The notes beneath the pieces were generated by a model that saw only the letters and a list, made by a program, of their open reading frames with translations, was not told where the DNA came from and ran no database searches. The position numbers were made by a program, and so were the translations under genes. This document shows positions 47,401 to 60,952 of a DNA stretch of 64,000 nt, in pieces. Position 1 is the stretch's first letter, and each line of letters starts with the position of its first letter. Source of the stretch: Callaeas wilsoni (Eukaryota; Chordata; Aves; Passeriformes; Callaeidae); contig VWPU01009593.1 in the NCBI GenBank assembly GCA_013398955.1, positions 1 to 64,000 of the forward strand, read 5' to 3'.

Positions 47401-50400
47401 AAAACTATTTCACAATTCCTGTATTCAACACAAAGGGTTAAAATGTATCTGTGGCTCTAGCCGGGGAAGGAAAGGACTGCAGATCAACCAGATCAAGATG
47501 TCTCCTGATCCTTGCTGTGCCCTCACAAGGAACCTTCTCCTCTCCCCCTCCCCATACTCACCTTTTGGAGGCTGGAATTAAGCTACTTGGCCAATAGAAG
47601 CTCCTCTCAGCTTTCAGAAAGGGGAGCCTCCCTGATGTGAGACTCTTTGTTGTCTGTTCAAACTCTCAGGGTCATGCTTAGGAATAGCTACAGCTGCAGA
47701 GAGATACAGAATGTCCATGAAGCCTCTCACTTTTACACCACCAGTTGCTTTGGTGCATAAAGTAAATAAGTAAAGGCTTGAGTCAGGAACACCTCTGATG
47801 CTTTATAATTGCAGTGAGGAGTTGGGTTATATTTATATATTAATAGCTGTTCTTGAATTTTTCTGTGGTTAAATGCTACTATAACCCAGCTAAATATTTA
47901 ATAGAAGAGTGGAAAGTCTATTCACAGCAGTTTAACAAGTAAATTTCTTTGTTCTCACTTCTCAACTTACCTTTTAAAATCCCCTATTCAAATTATCACC
48001 CTTTCTCAAACAGCAACACAGTGTTTTGCCCTTATGCTTAGAATGTCATAAGTTCCATTTTCAATGGCAAGTGGAATTATGCTCATTTCTAATGGTACTG
48101 AAAAGGTACAACTGAGTCTTAAAATAAGTTCTGTTTTCTCATGCATGAAATTATGTATCAGTTTGCCTCTGCATGCAGGATTTCCATCATTCAAAAGTCA
48201 TGGGCATCTACTCCAGAATGAACTTTGCACCAATCCCAGTAACAATTTTCATTGCTAAAGGTTCTAGCCCAGTGAATTTCAAGGCTTTGAATTTGTATTA
48301 CATATTTAAGGTACAAGCAAGAAACTTCTGACTAAGAATGGCTTTGGTGGAGTAAATATCAAGTGTTTCAGGCATACAGTTCTGACCATTAATGTTTATC
48401 GTTGACCTGGTAAGATACAATTGCCAGATTTTGTCAGATGTTTTGGTTTTGGTTTATAAAGGACTTTCTGTCAGGTTTCAACAAAGAATAAAAGAGACAC
48501 CTTTCTAATTTTTTTAACTGTTATTGGGTACTAGTAATTGAATGAAATTTGGGGGTTTTTCAGTTGAAGAGATGAATGACAAATTTCTAATGTGAAAAGT
48601 ATAGGAAAGCCCCACAGCTACTTCTATGATTTTAAACTTAAACACCAGAGCTCAGTTGCTGATTGCTCCAGAAGTTTGCATGAACTATGATTTAAAGGCT
48701 TTATTGCACCAAAATCCCAGAGGTTATTTCAGTTTGCAGCAGCTAATCACAGTGTGTGGTTCTTGTGATTGTGAAGAAATGTACACATTTCGTCACGGTC
48801 TCCTGCACAGGCAGACACCTGGGCCTGAATCCAGATCCTTTCAGATCATGCCCTCAAGCTGATATTCTCGTCATTGCCTCTGCATCATTGCTGCTGCCAG
48901 ACCATTTCACCTGGCAAGGGTATTGTGCTTCTCTGATGCCACAGCCCTTTTGGAGCACCTACGTGTCACCAGTGCCACAGAGCACTCGTAAAAGGTGAAC
49001 ACAGCAGCTCGTGGGTCACTTTTGGGGCAGAGCACACTGGTCCTGTTTCACAATTCTGATCACCTCAGCGTTATCCCTCTCTTACGTGATCATGGTCAGG
49101 GTGCAAACTCAGGAGCTGCTTAAAAAGAACACCAGTCCAGAAGGCAAAACCGTGGCCATGTTAAAACAAGTGCCAGAACTCGTATCAGTTCTAGGCTGGT
49201 CCCCAGAATTAAAGGGTTGAATTCCTGCTGGGCTGAAGTGGTCGAATTGCACCATGAAGTCAGTCAAAAGGCATCTCCTCCTAAAGAAAATGAAAGATGT
49301 CAGAGAGCTCTGTGTGAGTCAGTCGCAAAACAAGTAACAATTTTGATTACTGATATACAAAAAAGAATGTTCCACCAGGGATAACAGCTTGTTACTTGCT
49401 TTGCTCTCGGGATGCAGGGAGAAAGGCAGAGAAAGTGCGTACTTGTAGCCAAATTGGCTGCTACAGTCCAGCAGCACAGTCAATCAAATTGTTTCATCCT
49501 TCCAAGTCATTCTGTAATATCACTGATTTATCTTGCTGCCATGCAATTGTCCCCTGTTGATAATTCCAGTTTTGTCAAGTGATGACAGAGATTTTGCAGA
49601 AAACCTGCAAGCTACTCTTACCAGCAGCAAACAGTAGGAGAGAAAAGTAAGATTTCCTCCTTTTCATTGATGCCTATAAATAGTCCGTGCTAACCTTAAC
49701 AGCTTTGAAGATGTAGGGAACCGTTTTTTAAAAAAATAATCCATTGTTTTTAAAACTACATTGATTCAGCGGAAGTAGACGTGTGTGTTTTAGATCATGA
49801 TAGGTTGACAATCAAGCCCTGCTGTGAATGCTTAGCTCTTCAATTTTGGCTGTAATGTTTTACATTTATTTTAACTCTGCAGTGTACTGGCACAAGGCTA
49901 GATATTATGGCCAGAAAGGATACTGCTCAGCTACTGTACATATTTTAAAAATAATGCTCTTATTTACAGTTTTTACAATTTTCTGTTTCTTCTATTTTTC
50001 TCCATGTACATGAGAAAGAGAGGAGATAATTAACCAAAGCACATTCAATTTATGTCTAAGAATGGGTTGCTTAATAAAAAATTTTGTAGTTCTCTGTTGT
50101 GCTAAGCAGAATTAGTCACAGGAGCCATTATATGGACTTCAGTGGTATTACTCCAATATGCAAGTGCTATCCAAACATGATTTGAGCTACTTTGAAGAGT
50201 GTAAGAGGTTTCTTAGGAAAGCTGAGTCCCTTGGTCTTGCAGACAGGAGGGTTTTTTTCAATATGACATTAGTATGCATGCATCCAATTAGAAAGTAATG
50301 GGAAATCTAGATTTATGTAGTAGGAGGAGATAACTAGAATGTTTGCCATTACCAATGCAGAAGGAAAAATGGTTGTCTCTGTGTGTTTAGATGTCATAAA

Positions 50401-53400
50401 TAATCTGGGAATACATTACCTTTTAGTTTGCTCTGTAGTCCTACAAGACTTTTTGCTAATACAACTCACAGGATCTTCACTGGAAATTTAAGTTTCTGCA
50501 GAAGATGCCAATCTCTTTATTTCCAGGTTCATTTTAATTTTTCATGTGATTCTAGGCAGATTTAAAAGGTATTGCCAAAAAAAGTAGTTTAATACATATG
50601 GCATACTGGCAAATGTTTAAGTGAAACAAGGCTGTAAAACAACATAAAGATATTAGCTATTAATCAAGTTATTTTCCTGCTGTTCTCAGTCTTGAGGAGT
50701 TCCGAAAATACCATAAAGAAGTATGAGTTTGAAAAGAAAGAAAAAGAGCACATTTCCACTATTTTATGCATGTTTCTGGGTTTGATAAAAAGGAAGATTA
50801 AACTATGTGTGTTTGACAGCAGCATTTGATGACCTGAGATTCTGTCTGCTGCGCTCTTAATCCTGTGGTATTTCAGGATCCTTAGCCACAAATTTCTAAA
50901 GATGATAATCCAACCCCCTGCAGTCATTTATGTTCCTCTCATCAAGAGCCACACTGGAGTTACTGGTCTTTCAATACAAACTGGCTTAACCTAGCAGGTG
51001 GTTAGATTTTGTTGAATTTTCTTTTAAAAGAGTTAGGCCAGTCTATTAGTTGGTTTCAGTGTAATGCTTAGATGTCATTCTTTTGTTTGGGTCCTTTGAG
51101 GGTGGCCTTACTTCAGTGACGATGAAAATCATCCCTGCTTAGAAATCTCACCTCTGGCAAAACTTCAGTAAGCATCATGAAAAAGAGCTTTCCTGTACAG
51201 GCTGTTCACTTTTGCTCACTGATCCGGCAGTCCGCTCTCCCCCCCAGTGCTTTGCTTTAATATTGCTTGTCTTGCCACAGGGTAAATAGGAGAGAACCCC
51301 TCATGGTAACCACCAAAAGTTTCATACAAGTATCAGCATGATCTGGCTACGACACCTCCCGTGCAGGTATCCTACCTTAAATGTTGTGGATTGCTATCAG
51401 GAGAGCGAGAAGGGGAGCCAGTTCTCAGGCGTACTGCTCTGCAACCCCTTCCTCATCCAGAAGCTGCTAATGAGCCTTCAGAACTAGGTGGATTTCTTCT
51501 TAAATACTAAATCATGGCACCTTATGTTCCTTTCTGGTTTATTTTAGAAAATCAGTCCTAAGGTTAAGGACTTTAGAAGCAAAAGTAGCAGGATGATGCT
51601 GTAAAGCCAGTGGTCTGGTTTTCAGCTGAGCAAATATCAGGAGTCAGGCTGAAGAGGTTTATAGATGCCATCTAGTAGCTCTCCATTGACATCGGGGGCA
51701 CTCGGATTTGCTTCAGCTTGTAACCGGAGAGGCATAATAAATTCTCTGTTGGCCAAATTGATCACTTAGAAGCTATACTCCAAGCATATCAAAGGAACAA
51801 GCTGCAGATATATGTGACACTACCTTGCAAGTTTCCTATTACATGCAGGCTTATTTGATACATCTCTTCTGGAAATCTTCAGTTATACTTACTTAAAACT
51901 AGGAAAGCTAGTAAAGGGACTTGTCTCTAAAGCTCTGTAAAAGTGAATTAAAGTTGCTCTGAGTTTTACCAGAGCAGAATAATGGCCAGAAAGTACTCAG
52001 CAGAATCCAAGGGAGGAAAGCAGGGTGCAGGTCCTTGCAGGGTCTTCTTTGAGGGCAAAGAAGAGTCAACAGTGGGGAAAGGCAGAACAGTAAGCCAAGA
52101 TTTGTTCAAGCTGGCAGTGTGTGTCGTGAAGGGAGGAGAGAACATTCATGCCATATCAGAGTGAAAACACTAAGACCAACCTTGAGCAATAAAATATTAT
52201 TTGTATTTGGCAGGCATCCTGTCTCTGAGGAGTAGGAAAGGAGAAAGCCCTGTTTCATGGCATAGTTGATGACTACATCAAACTACCACAATCTCCTTCT
52301 GTCCTTCCATCCACCATAGATTTTTTGTACCCCCTTGAACCAAGCAAGGGAACTTCCCTCCTGGTCCCTCAGAGGCTTTCTGCCTCTGTTACCCGTGAGC
52401 AGTAGCACTGTCCTGACTTGATGGGATATTGCAGGTATAAAGTGTACTGAAGATTCAGTGCTGTAGTTCAGAGCAAGCAAAAATAGGCTTGAGCCCCTAG
52501 AGTTAAGATTTCCCTGCAAATGAGCTGCAATAAAGTTTACAGATGTAAACCCATTTTATTAGCTAAGGATGCTTTTGTAGTTAAAATACCACAATTCTAG
52601 TTTCTTAAAGGAGATGTGAAATTTCCTTTAACATGAGTGGTTTTGTAGAGAAGCAGGAATAACCAGTGCTGTGTGCTAACTCTGAAATTGTTTATTGTGT
52701 TCTGTCAACTTATTTCTGGCTCACTGCGTCCAAGTGAGGGCTATTTTTCTTCAAAACTCAATTTTACCACCATTAGAGGTAAATTTGGGTCTGAAAGAGC
52801 TAAAATTTGGGTAAGCATACTATATAACTTGTGTGAAAATAAATGATAGTCCAGAGCTGGACACTGCCAAGGTTTAAACGAGACCAGTGATGCCAGTTGT
52901 TTGATGAGAAGTGTTGGATCGAATGAAAGTTCCAGGTCGTGGGCTACTTCACTGTTACATGGTTGGGGTGTCCCCAGTGTCTCCTCCTGCTGTGCATATC
53001 TCCTCTCTCAGAGCAAGATGCAGGCCTCCTGTGTGATGGGGAGAAGTGCAAGTTGGCTTACTGGGGAGGAAGGAATGAGGGAACCCTCAAGGAAAGGGGA
53101 GAGAGGGAAGAGAGAACAGTCCATATTGTTTTGGAGACCATAGGTAGGTCAATTAGCTATCTATTACAGAGGTATTTTCTACCTTGTTTCTACAAGTGCT
53201 GGGATTGGAAAAAGTATTTGAGTAACTTCTGTATCATTTACATTTTCCTGTGTTTCCATTTACATTGGGATGCTTTAGTTCATCAAAACAAAAGGCAATG
53301 TGGCATCTTCACCATGCTGACCAAAAACCAATCATTTTAAAGGAAGAAAGGATTGGAAATATAAATAGCTACCAAAACTATGTCCCTGTTCTAAAAAAAT

Positions 53401-54670
53401 GCTGAGTCCTAGGATGTTTCTGCTGTTAATGCTTTGTCTCTCCGCCCTGTTTTTCTTTTTCTAGCTTGGTAGTGGCAGCCCATACAATTATGAGCTACTG
53501 CACAATTTTACACCTAAGGTACACAGTCACATTTAGAATCTGACAGTGTTCTCCTTCTGAAATAGGAACACTGCTTTCAGCCCACAACTGAAACAATTAG
53601 CTTCATTAAAAAAAATAAAAATAATAATTGTTCTCTGGCTTACAGATACATTTTAAAAATTAGTTAAAAGGAAGCAAAAGCAAAAATTTCAAGTAGACAG
53701 GTGAACAAGCCTCAGTATTTCACTAGATCTTAAGGTTTTTGAGAATATAAATTATTTAAATTAAAAGCCATTTGAGAATACATAATAGAAGAAAGGGCTC
53801 TGACAACAGCAGATGGAGCAGAATAGAAATGGTGATGTTACTGTATGTACTTGCTTGCACTAAAAACAGCAGCTGTAAGGAGGAATTTGAACTAAAGTCC
53901 ATGAACATGTATTCTTATAGCTCTTATTAATGGGTTACTCTGTTCCTCTCCCAGTTTCTCTTGACCCTTTTCTGACGGTTAAATTAATCCCTTGTGCTGC
54001 TCAGCTGAGGATAATGAAGTTGTCCCAGGGTACAAATGTAGCCTTTGGGTTTGACCTACAGAAAGCTGAGTCTCTATTCCTCACTATGTTTTCAGGCAGT
54101 TTTATTTACGTTGGATTAATTAAAAACACCCTCTCCATTCCCCAGGCTTATGTGCTTTCCTGTGCAGAATAAAGTAGATTCCAGTGTCTGGCCTCTCTCA
54201 GCCCATCCATGCCGATGCAGAGACAGTAGAAAACTCTGCTAATGACAGGATCTTAATGACCCTGATCATGTTTGTGAGCAAAAAGGCTCATGTTCTGATA
54301 GAACTGGCGTGGGCATGGTTTATGATGTGAGGAACAGTTTGGATTCCTTTTTGGAGTCATAGGCGTGGCTCGCGTTTGGCCAGTAAGGCAGAGCCTTTTT
54401 TGCTGTAGGTGAATGCGAGGCATTAAACCCTGTGGTGACCTGGAATTTGATACAGGGTAGGCAGACTGAAATGCCTGTTCTAGTTCCCATGCCTTATATT
54501 TTTAAAAGGCTTCAAAACAGGTGCTTTTATCTTTAACGTTTTAAATACATCAGTGTCCATGAATAGCACCAGTTTGGGGTCCAAAACCTGGCTTTTTATC
54601 CAGTGTGAGAGACAGACAGAAATCTGGTCCAAAGTCACCCAATTTTTCTGAGAATTTTCGTTGCAGTAAA
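41491..54670. other. Intronic sequence downstream of the internal promoter
   Basis: GC content falls back to the intron level within about 50 bases of the first-exon donor. No second exon was recognised. A 20-base CR1-like piece (reverse orientation) may lie at 50898-50920. No other repeat was seen. Confidence 0.55.
45451..45467 (-). other. Double C-run (G-runs on minus strand)
   Basis: C8-GA-C6 on + gives G6-TC-G8 on -, which can supply four G3 tracts for a quadruplex. There are no promoter features nearby. Confidence 0.5.
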
Positions 54671-54766
54671 TTTCCTCTCTTTCTCCCTCCCTTTCTCGCT
54701 CCCTTTCTCCCTCTCTTTCTCCCTCTCTTTCTCCCTCTCTTTCTCCCTCTCTTTCTCTCTCTCTTT
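54671..54766 (+). repeat. Polypyrimidine array with 12-bp unit
   Basis: The tract is pure C/T except for a G at 54698, built from repeats of CTTTCTCCCTCT (about five clear units, decaying into CT dinucleotides). The minus-strand frame reads Lys-Arg-Gly-Arg repeats, which is an artefact of the repeat. Confidence 0.95.
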
Positions 54767-54770
54767 ATTT

Positions 54771-57700
54771 TTCTTTCACACTTTTCTAGCTCTCTTCTAT
54801 TGTTTTCCCACATCCTTCTTTCTAATATGTCACTGTGCAGATAACACAGTGACCAAGTGGTGGCTGATACTTTGCTCTGAGGCATCAAAATAGACTTGAG
54901 GGAGAAAGAGACGTTGCCGTCATGAGATCACAGCAAGAAAGCATCTGGTTTCTATGCCATGAAAGCTAGGTGGAGCCAGCCAAATCCATCTCTCCCATCT
55001 CCTTTTTCTTCTTTAGCCCTTTAAATTGTCTGTGAATTGCTGTTTAGGCTGGATTTAAAATAGCCCATGTATATTAGTTTATTCCTTCACAAATCAGGAG
55101 ACTTGCACATCTGTCTTAGCATAAGCATTTCATTTCAGTGTTCAGTAGAGCAGAGACAGGCTTTTTTGTCATGGATAACAGTAGATGGCTTCTGACAACT
55201 TGGAAATCTCTAGAGGTATAGAGAGCACCACTGCACTGAAATTTGAGAAATGTTAAGTTTTCCTGGTCAAAACCAGCCTGTGCACACCAAGAGGGAATTT
55301 ACAGACGGTGTTTAACAGATGCCAGTGATGTTCTGATGGCCAGGCTGTGTTGTGTGCTGCACGTAAATGTTTGATTACTTGGCTAACATCTGTCAGGGTG
55401 GTATTTTCAGACAAAAGAAAGAGTGGTGGCTAAGACTTCTTTCAAGGTCTGTAGTTGTGTTGGATTTGTTTTGCACTGATTCTAGAGAATGCTGATTAGT
55501 ATAAATCATCTTGCATTGCAACACTTGACCAAGGCCTATAATCATGTCACTACTTCATCTATGTCTGATTGAGAAGTCCCCAGATTAAGCAGAGTACTTA
55601 CGGTGAGAAGTCCCCTCTTTGCCAGCTGGGAGTTTAAAACCAGCTGCATTCCAAAATTTGAAAGAGAGAAAGAATCCATGAACTGCTTTGTAAAATGGTC
55701 TCTTCCTCATTACCCTAATCACACAAGTATGCTGAGGGCTGAAATTGGCTTTTTTCCTTTTTTTCTTTTAAATCGGACTCACGAGGGAAAGACTAATGAA
55801 CACTGAACTGAAAAGGATCACTTGGGTCATCCTGGTCCCATTCCTGTAATTCAGTAGTAGACATTAAAGCAGCGGACACCATTAAACTTCTATTCCATCT
55901 GTCTTGCTGCATGCTTCAGGACAAAGCATTTCCCAATGCCCTCTAAGCCATGTAGATCCTCTTGGAGAACCAAGTGCCTGTATAATGTGCCGTAGTATAA
56001 ATCAAGGTGATTACTTATCTCAGGATTTCATTTCTCTAAATGAAATAGTATCTGAAAATTTCATTTCTTAGACTAAGTTCTTGGGTAACTCGGGAGAGCA
56101 AAAGAACCCAACATTTTCAGTTGCCCTCCTGGATCTGCCCAGAGTGGCAGCGGTTTAAACCCTGAGTGGGAGCAATATGTGCGTGAGAGATACTAATACC
56201 ACCTGTAGCATTAGTTTCCTCTGTCTGTTCTCTTAGATATGGTAGTTGCCAGTCATCACTGCTGGTGAGTGAGACAAAAAGAGAATGAACACATGAAAGG
56301 ATTAAATTGTGGGTCCAAGGTCATACAAAGGCACCTGTGGCAGTCAGCAATTAGGTATATGCAACCTAAATGTTTGTACAGTGCATAAATTAAAGGGATG
56401 GCCTTCTTTCATTTGTTTTTTTGCTATTTAAAGTGGAAATGAACCTTCAGACTATGGTCCTTGTCAAGTTCTTAACTAACCTTTAGTCAAGTAGTGCAAA
56501 TTGCTATCTGTTGTTTAAGGAGAATTTCTAGGTGTTCATGGAGGTGTTAAGCTCCAGTCTAGAACTTAGATTCAGCCATTGCTTTCCCACTGCAATTTTT
56601 ATGAGGTTTCTCTTCTTTTGATGGAGTGTTCTTATTGCTGTGAGACCTGTCAAAGCTTAACAAAAGAGAGATGGCTTCACCAGCGAAGACTTGGGATAGG
56701 GACACTGTTTTCTTTCTGGTAGGATAGAACAAACAATTTATCTAATAGACGTGGAGCAATGGCACAGTGGTTGCTAGACTACATCTGGCAAAGCGCAGCA
56801 GAAGCATTGATACTACAAATATGAAACTTGGTTAATAATGAAGTGCAATGAAAAGTACCATATTCTGGCTATGGATAAATCTGAGTGCAGGAGAACTCTG
56901 AGCCCTGGAGGTTCCATAGCATGCTTCAGATGCATATGTTAAGGAAAAGAATTATGCATTCATAATTGTGGATATAGTGCACATATTACAAGAGCATTTG
57001 TCACCAGTATATTGAATTTGTGAGGTCCTGAGCGTTATCAGCACTCAAAAATTTTAATGTCAATTACTAGTGCAGGGGAAAAGACTAGGAAATTCTCACT
57101 CCACTCCACAAAAAAAGAAAAATCGAGGAGACTTTTGTTTTGGAGGAAAGTCTGGGTTAAAAATAGTACTTTTTGTAACTGCGTATCTCTGCCTTGTATG
57201 TAACATCCTTGCTTTGTACACCAGATGAAAGTCACATCTGTGGCTCCATTTGTCTAACAAGCAGTTTTCCTGCAGACCCTCTAATACTTACCCTGGGGGG
57301 AGTTCGTGGACCTTATCTAAGAGGAAGAATTACTTTGTTGTGGCTTTGACATGCTCTTTAAATAATATTCAAGAACCATCTGAAATCATATTATATAAAA
57401 GAGGAACCTTTTTGTGAGTCTCAGTGGAGAAAACAAGAATGAGAAATTTCCCTGTTCCATTTTCTGGCTCTACGCTGTTTCTTAGCCAAAGGCTAGGAAG
57501 CTGTTTAAGTCATAAGGCTCAATAATTAATATTAAAACAAACAAAAGCAAATCTAGAAGATTTTCTGCTTCTCTTTAATGTCCTTATTCACCTGTTCCCC
57601 ATATATTTCAGATGGCTTCCAGCCTGGCATGTATTTAAGCACTGTCCTATTTCCACTGCTGTTTGCTGTACAGATCACAGAATCCATTCCTCATCTGACA

Positions 57701-59939
57701 GAATAATTTAATCCTTAATTGTCTAAACCATTTATTGAAGAATGCTTCTACTGGTCGTACTTTAAGCCCTGCTCTGCTTTAAGTCCTGCCCTTCTTTCTC
57801 CAGCCCTGTCCTGCAAGGATGTACAGATTGCTGGCCAGTGGCGTGGCTGGGTGCTGACCCACTGGGTGATGGTGTCTCACTTAGAGCTAAACCCCAGGTG
57901 CTCTCAGGAGCTGGTTTTGCACCCTGAGCCTCTTGGTGATCTACAGAAGCAGATGTGCTCTTTCATTGAACTGGAAAATGATACAGATTTATGATGCTGG
58001 GTTTGATTGCCATTTTCAATAGGACTTCGATTACGAAGAACTCTTTATTTTCAGAAAACTGACAACTGAAAGCTCTGTGAGGACAGTCCTAGTTAGTGAC
58101 AGCCTTTGAATAGCCACCCAAAAGTACTGGCAGAAGCCGTCCCCAGTACTTCACGCTGCTCTGGCAGTGCAGTCCAGTCTCTGACCTGAAGAAACTGGGA
58201 CAGAAACCAGAAGTCTGTTCCTCCTTCTCGTCTCCTTTGGACACGCCTGTAGGTTGGTGATGTAAATGTCAGTCTGCAAGAAGTCAGGATTGAAATCACC
58301 CATGCATTTCATTCTTGGCTTAGAATTTGAGTTGACTTTTAAAGGCAAATGCACTGAAATTTCACGTTAAAACTTCTTGCCTGCTTGAAAATAATGGTTG
58401 TGGTTACGACAGCAACAGCAGCAGCCAAACATTCCAAAAGAAAATCTTTTAGGTTTGCAGAGTGGGAATGATTGTTTTTTTGTAACATTAAATCTCAGCT
58501 TGGCCTTGGCAGGGAAATGCCATGCTGCTGCTGCTGGAACAAGACAGAAAAATAGGCTCTTTAGGTTTGGCATCCCTATAGTTTTCCTGCATTCTGGAGG
58601 ATCCCCAAGGCCCCATGGAAACCAGATGCATTCCTGCTGCAACAATTAACGTAACCAACCCTTGCAGGAAGGGAACGTTTATGAGGGGGGAAACATTACA
58701 GTATTTTCGTTTGGAAAATTCCACTATTGACATGAAAAACAGCAGGGTAACAGCAAAGATGGATTGCAAATTTTGACAGCCCCGACAGGTAAATATTGGC
58801 TTTGTGCAAACAAGTTTCTATAAATAACCAGTCTGCTCCAGAAACTCCACAGATGGCAGCAGGGCTGCCGGGGTATTGATTTACCCACTGTGCTCAGTGC
58901 AGAAAAGCACAGCTGTCAGTTTTGCTGTTCTTCTCGTTCTGAGTGTTGCTGCTGCTCCTGCTGAGAGCTGCATGCCTTGTTCACCATTTTTCTTTGGCAA
59001 GTGGAGATGAAGATTAAGAGCCCAAAAGAAATGATTTGAAAGAAAAACCTGCCAAAACAAGGAAGAGTAAATGAACAAGAGCAAAGAGTAACAATAAAGA
59101 ACACTGTATATGTATTTGAAACACCAGCAAGAACCTGTCTGTTGCTCAGTCTGTATCAGGTAGCTCGAGAGCTCACAGGAGTGGTTTGTAGAGAGTGGTC
59201 CCAGAGACCATCGTGGCAGCTTGAAAGGCAGGAAAAGCTTATGAGGAGACAATATAGATTTTGTACATGATGAGTAGTAACAGGCTGAGGTTTAGAATTG
59301 AGGAGTAGAACTGATGCTTGGAGTAAAACTGGCCTTACGTGCAAATGGTGGCTCTGTCAAAAATCCCTAGCAGCTGGAGGTGACTTATAAATAAATACCA
59401 GCCAAATAGGCAAACACTTAAAATTATCGTGATTAGGTTTTGGGTTTGTATGACCCATTTGAGTGCACTCTAAATCTCAGGATTATGATTTTCAGACAGT
59501 AGTCAGCCAGTGCAACCACTGTCTCATTAACAAAAATGTTGATTTACAGGCATAATATCTAGAATTGCTTTTTAAAGGAACAGCTTAGAAAGACTTCATA
59601 ACCTCATTTCCATAAAAATTTTTGCCTGTGGTGGAAGTTTGCTCCGAGGGCCCATCAGTAGCAGAACTGTGCATCTCCTGGGGCAGATACAGCATATGCC
59701 ATTGAGGGCATTTTTCTGCTGCTTTTCTGTGTAATTTCTGGGTAGTTACACAATCAACCCAGGCAATGAAAGTGCCTCTATGCTACATCTGCATCAAGGA
59801 TTTTGCGCAGGAGTACTGGGTGCAGCTTTTGGTTGTCATTTTGTCCCATTTGGTAGCTTTGGAGTTTTTTGTTTGATTTGTTTGATTCTGTGGTTGTTCA
59901 GTTTGGGAGTTTTTTGGTTTTGATTTTTTTACGCTTGCA
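54771..59939. other. Intronic sequence with a possible conserved stretch near 58390-58660
   Basis: Bases 58390-58660 have long open frames on both strands, a TEAD-type ACATTCC (58429) and two TTGGC half-sites of the NFI type near 58500, but no splice-flanked coding pattern. The remainder shows nothing recognisable. Confidence 0.5.
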
Positions 59940-59990
59940 CAGAATCACAGAATAGTGTTAGGAGCGGGCCTTAAAGAGCTTCTAGTAACT
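59940..59990 (-). mobile_element. CR1 3'-tail fragment, reverse orientation
   Basis: CAGAATCACAGAATAGTGTT, then GGGCCTTAAAGAGCTTCTAG, is the reverse complement of the CR1 terminal segment. Only about 50 bases remain. Confidence 0.75.
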
Positions 59991-60817
59991 AAAATGGCAA
60001 AAAAATTAGTAAGTATGTATCCAGACCAGTTGAAATAGATGGTTAATGTTGGGATTTTTTAAACGTTATTTGTTCATTTCGTGGACTTTGGGTGATGCAA
60101 GCTGTGTTCCAGTTCCCATGAGCTGGCTATGAAGTACAGAGCAAGAGAGCTGGCCCATGATTTTCAGCAGAGTTCCTCCTTTCATTTAGTGGTGCCTTTG
60201 AGTGCTTGCCTGGATGGACGCCTGGGTCTGTTCATTAGTCTTGTTTCTGCCTGAGTTTTAAATTATTACAGGTAAAGGCAATTCGGTCAACAAAAATCAT
60301 AAATCAAGAGTTATGTGCTTACATAAATTTCAGGCTTGACATGATTCTGTCTTGATTTTGGAAAAAAATGAGAGGTGCCAAATGAGAAGGGATTTTTCCC
60401 AAGATAGACCAAGAATCGTTTATAGGAGAACGTGAAAAAACAGGGCTGTGAAACAGACTATAGAATTTTTTTCAATAATTGGCATTACTTTAACTATTAT
60501 ACAAAGTACAAACATACAAACTCTATGCAGACTGGGTATTTTATAAGAAATTGTCAAGAAGAGACTTCTGTCAAAATTAGAGTTTTGCTGGACTGAAGGA
60601 GCTAGATGCCAGCCATTTCTAGAAAGTCTGCATATCTATTGCCTTTACTTTTGTAAAGCTTTTTTTAAGCATTGAGTAAGGTATCTAATGTGTAGAAGAA
60701 GTAACATTGTTCCATCCAAAGCTTTTCTTTCCCCATACTAAAATTCTGCCTTGATATGCTGAAATAACAGACAGAATCTTGCCTTCTGACTTGTAGGTCA
60801 ATTAATTGACATACACA

Positions 60818-60952
60818 AGTAGAGATCAAGAGGTGTTTGGGCAATGTTCTCAGGCACACGGTGTGACTTTTGGGCCTGTCCTGTGCAAGGCCAGGAGCTG
60901 GACTCGATGATCTTTGAGGGTCCTTTTCAACTCAGGAGATTCTGTGATTCCA
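60818..60952 (+). mobile_element. CR1 3'-end fragment
   Basis: It carries the CR1 terminal pattern GATCAAGAGGTGTTTGG, CTCAGGCACACGGTGTGAC, CTGTCCTGTGCAAGGCCAGG, then GATGATC and AACTCAGGAGATTCTGTG. This belongs to a different CR1 subfamily from the copy at 40152, whose 3' end reads GGCAGGGGGGTTGGAACTAG. Confidence 0.9.

Noticed and set aside
50898..50920. Possible reverse CR1 piece (AAAGATGATAATCCAACCCCC)
   Set aside because: About 20 bases of similarity is too short to call.
54550..54888. Basic Lys-Arg-Gly-Arg repeat protein on the minus strand
   Set aside because: It is encoded by the polypyrimidine array; there is no sign of a gene.
56756..56816. tRNA- or SINE-like A box (TGGCACAGTGG)
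   Set aside because: There is no convincing B box at the right distance and no cloverleaf can be drawn.
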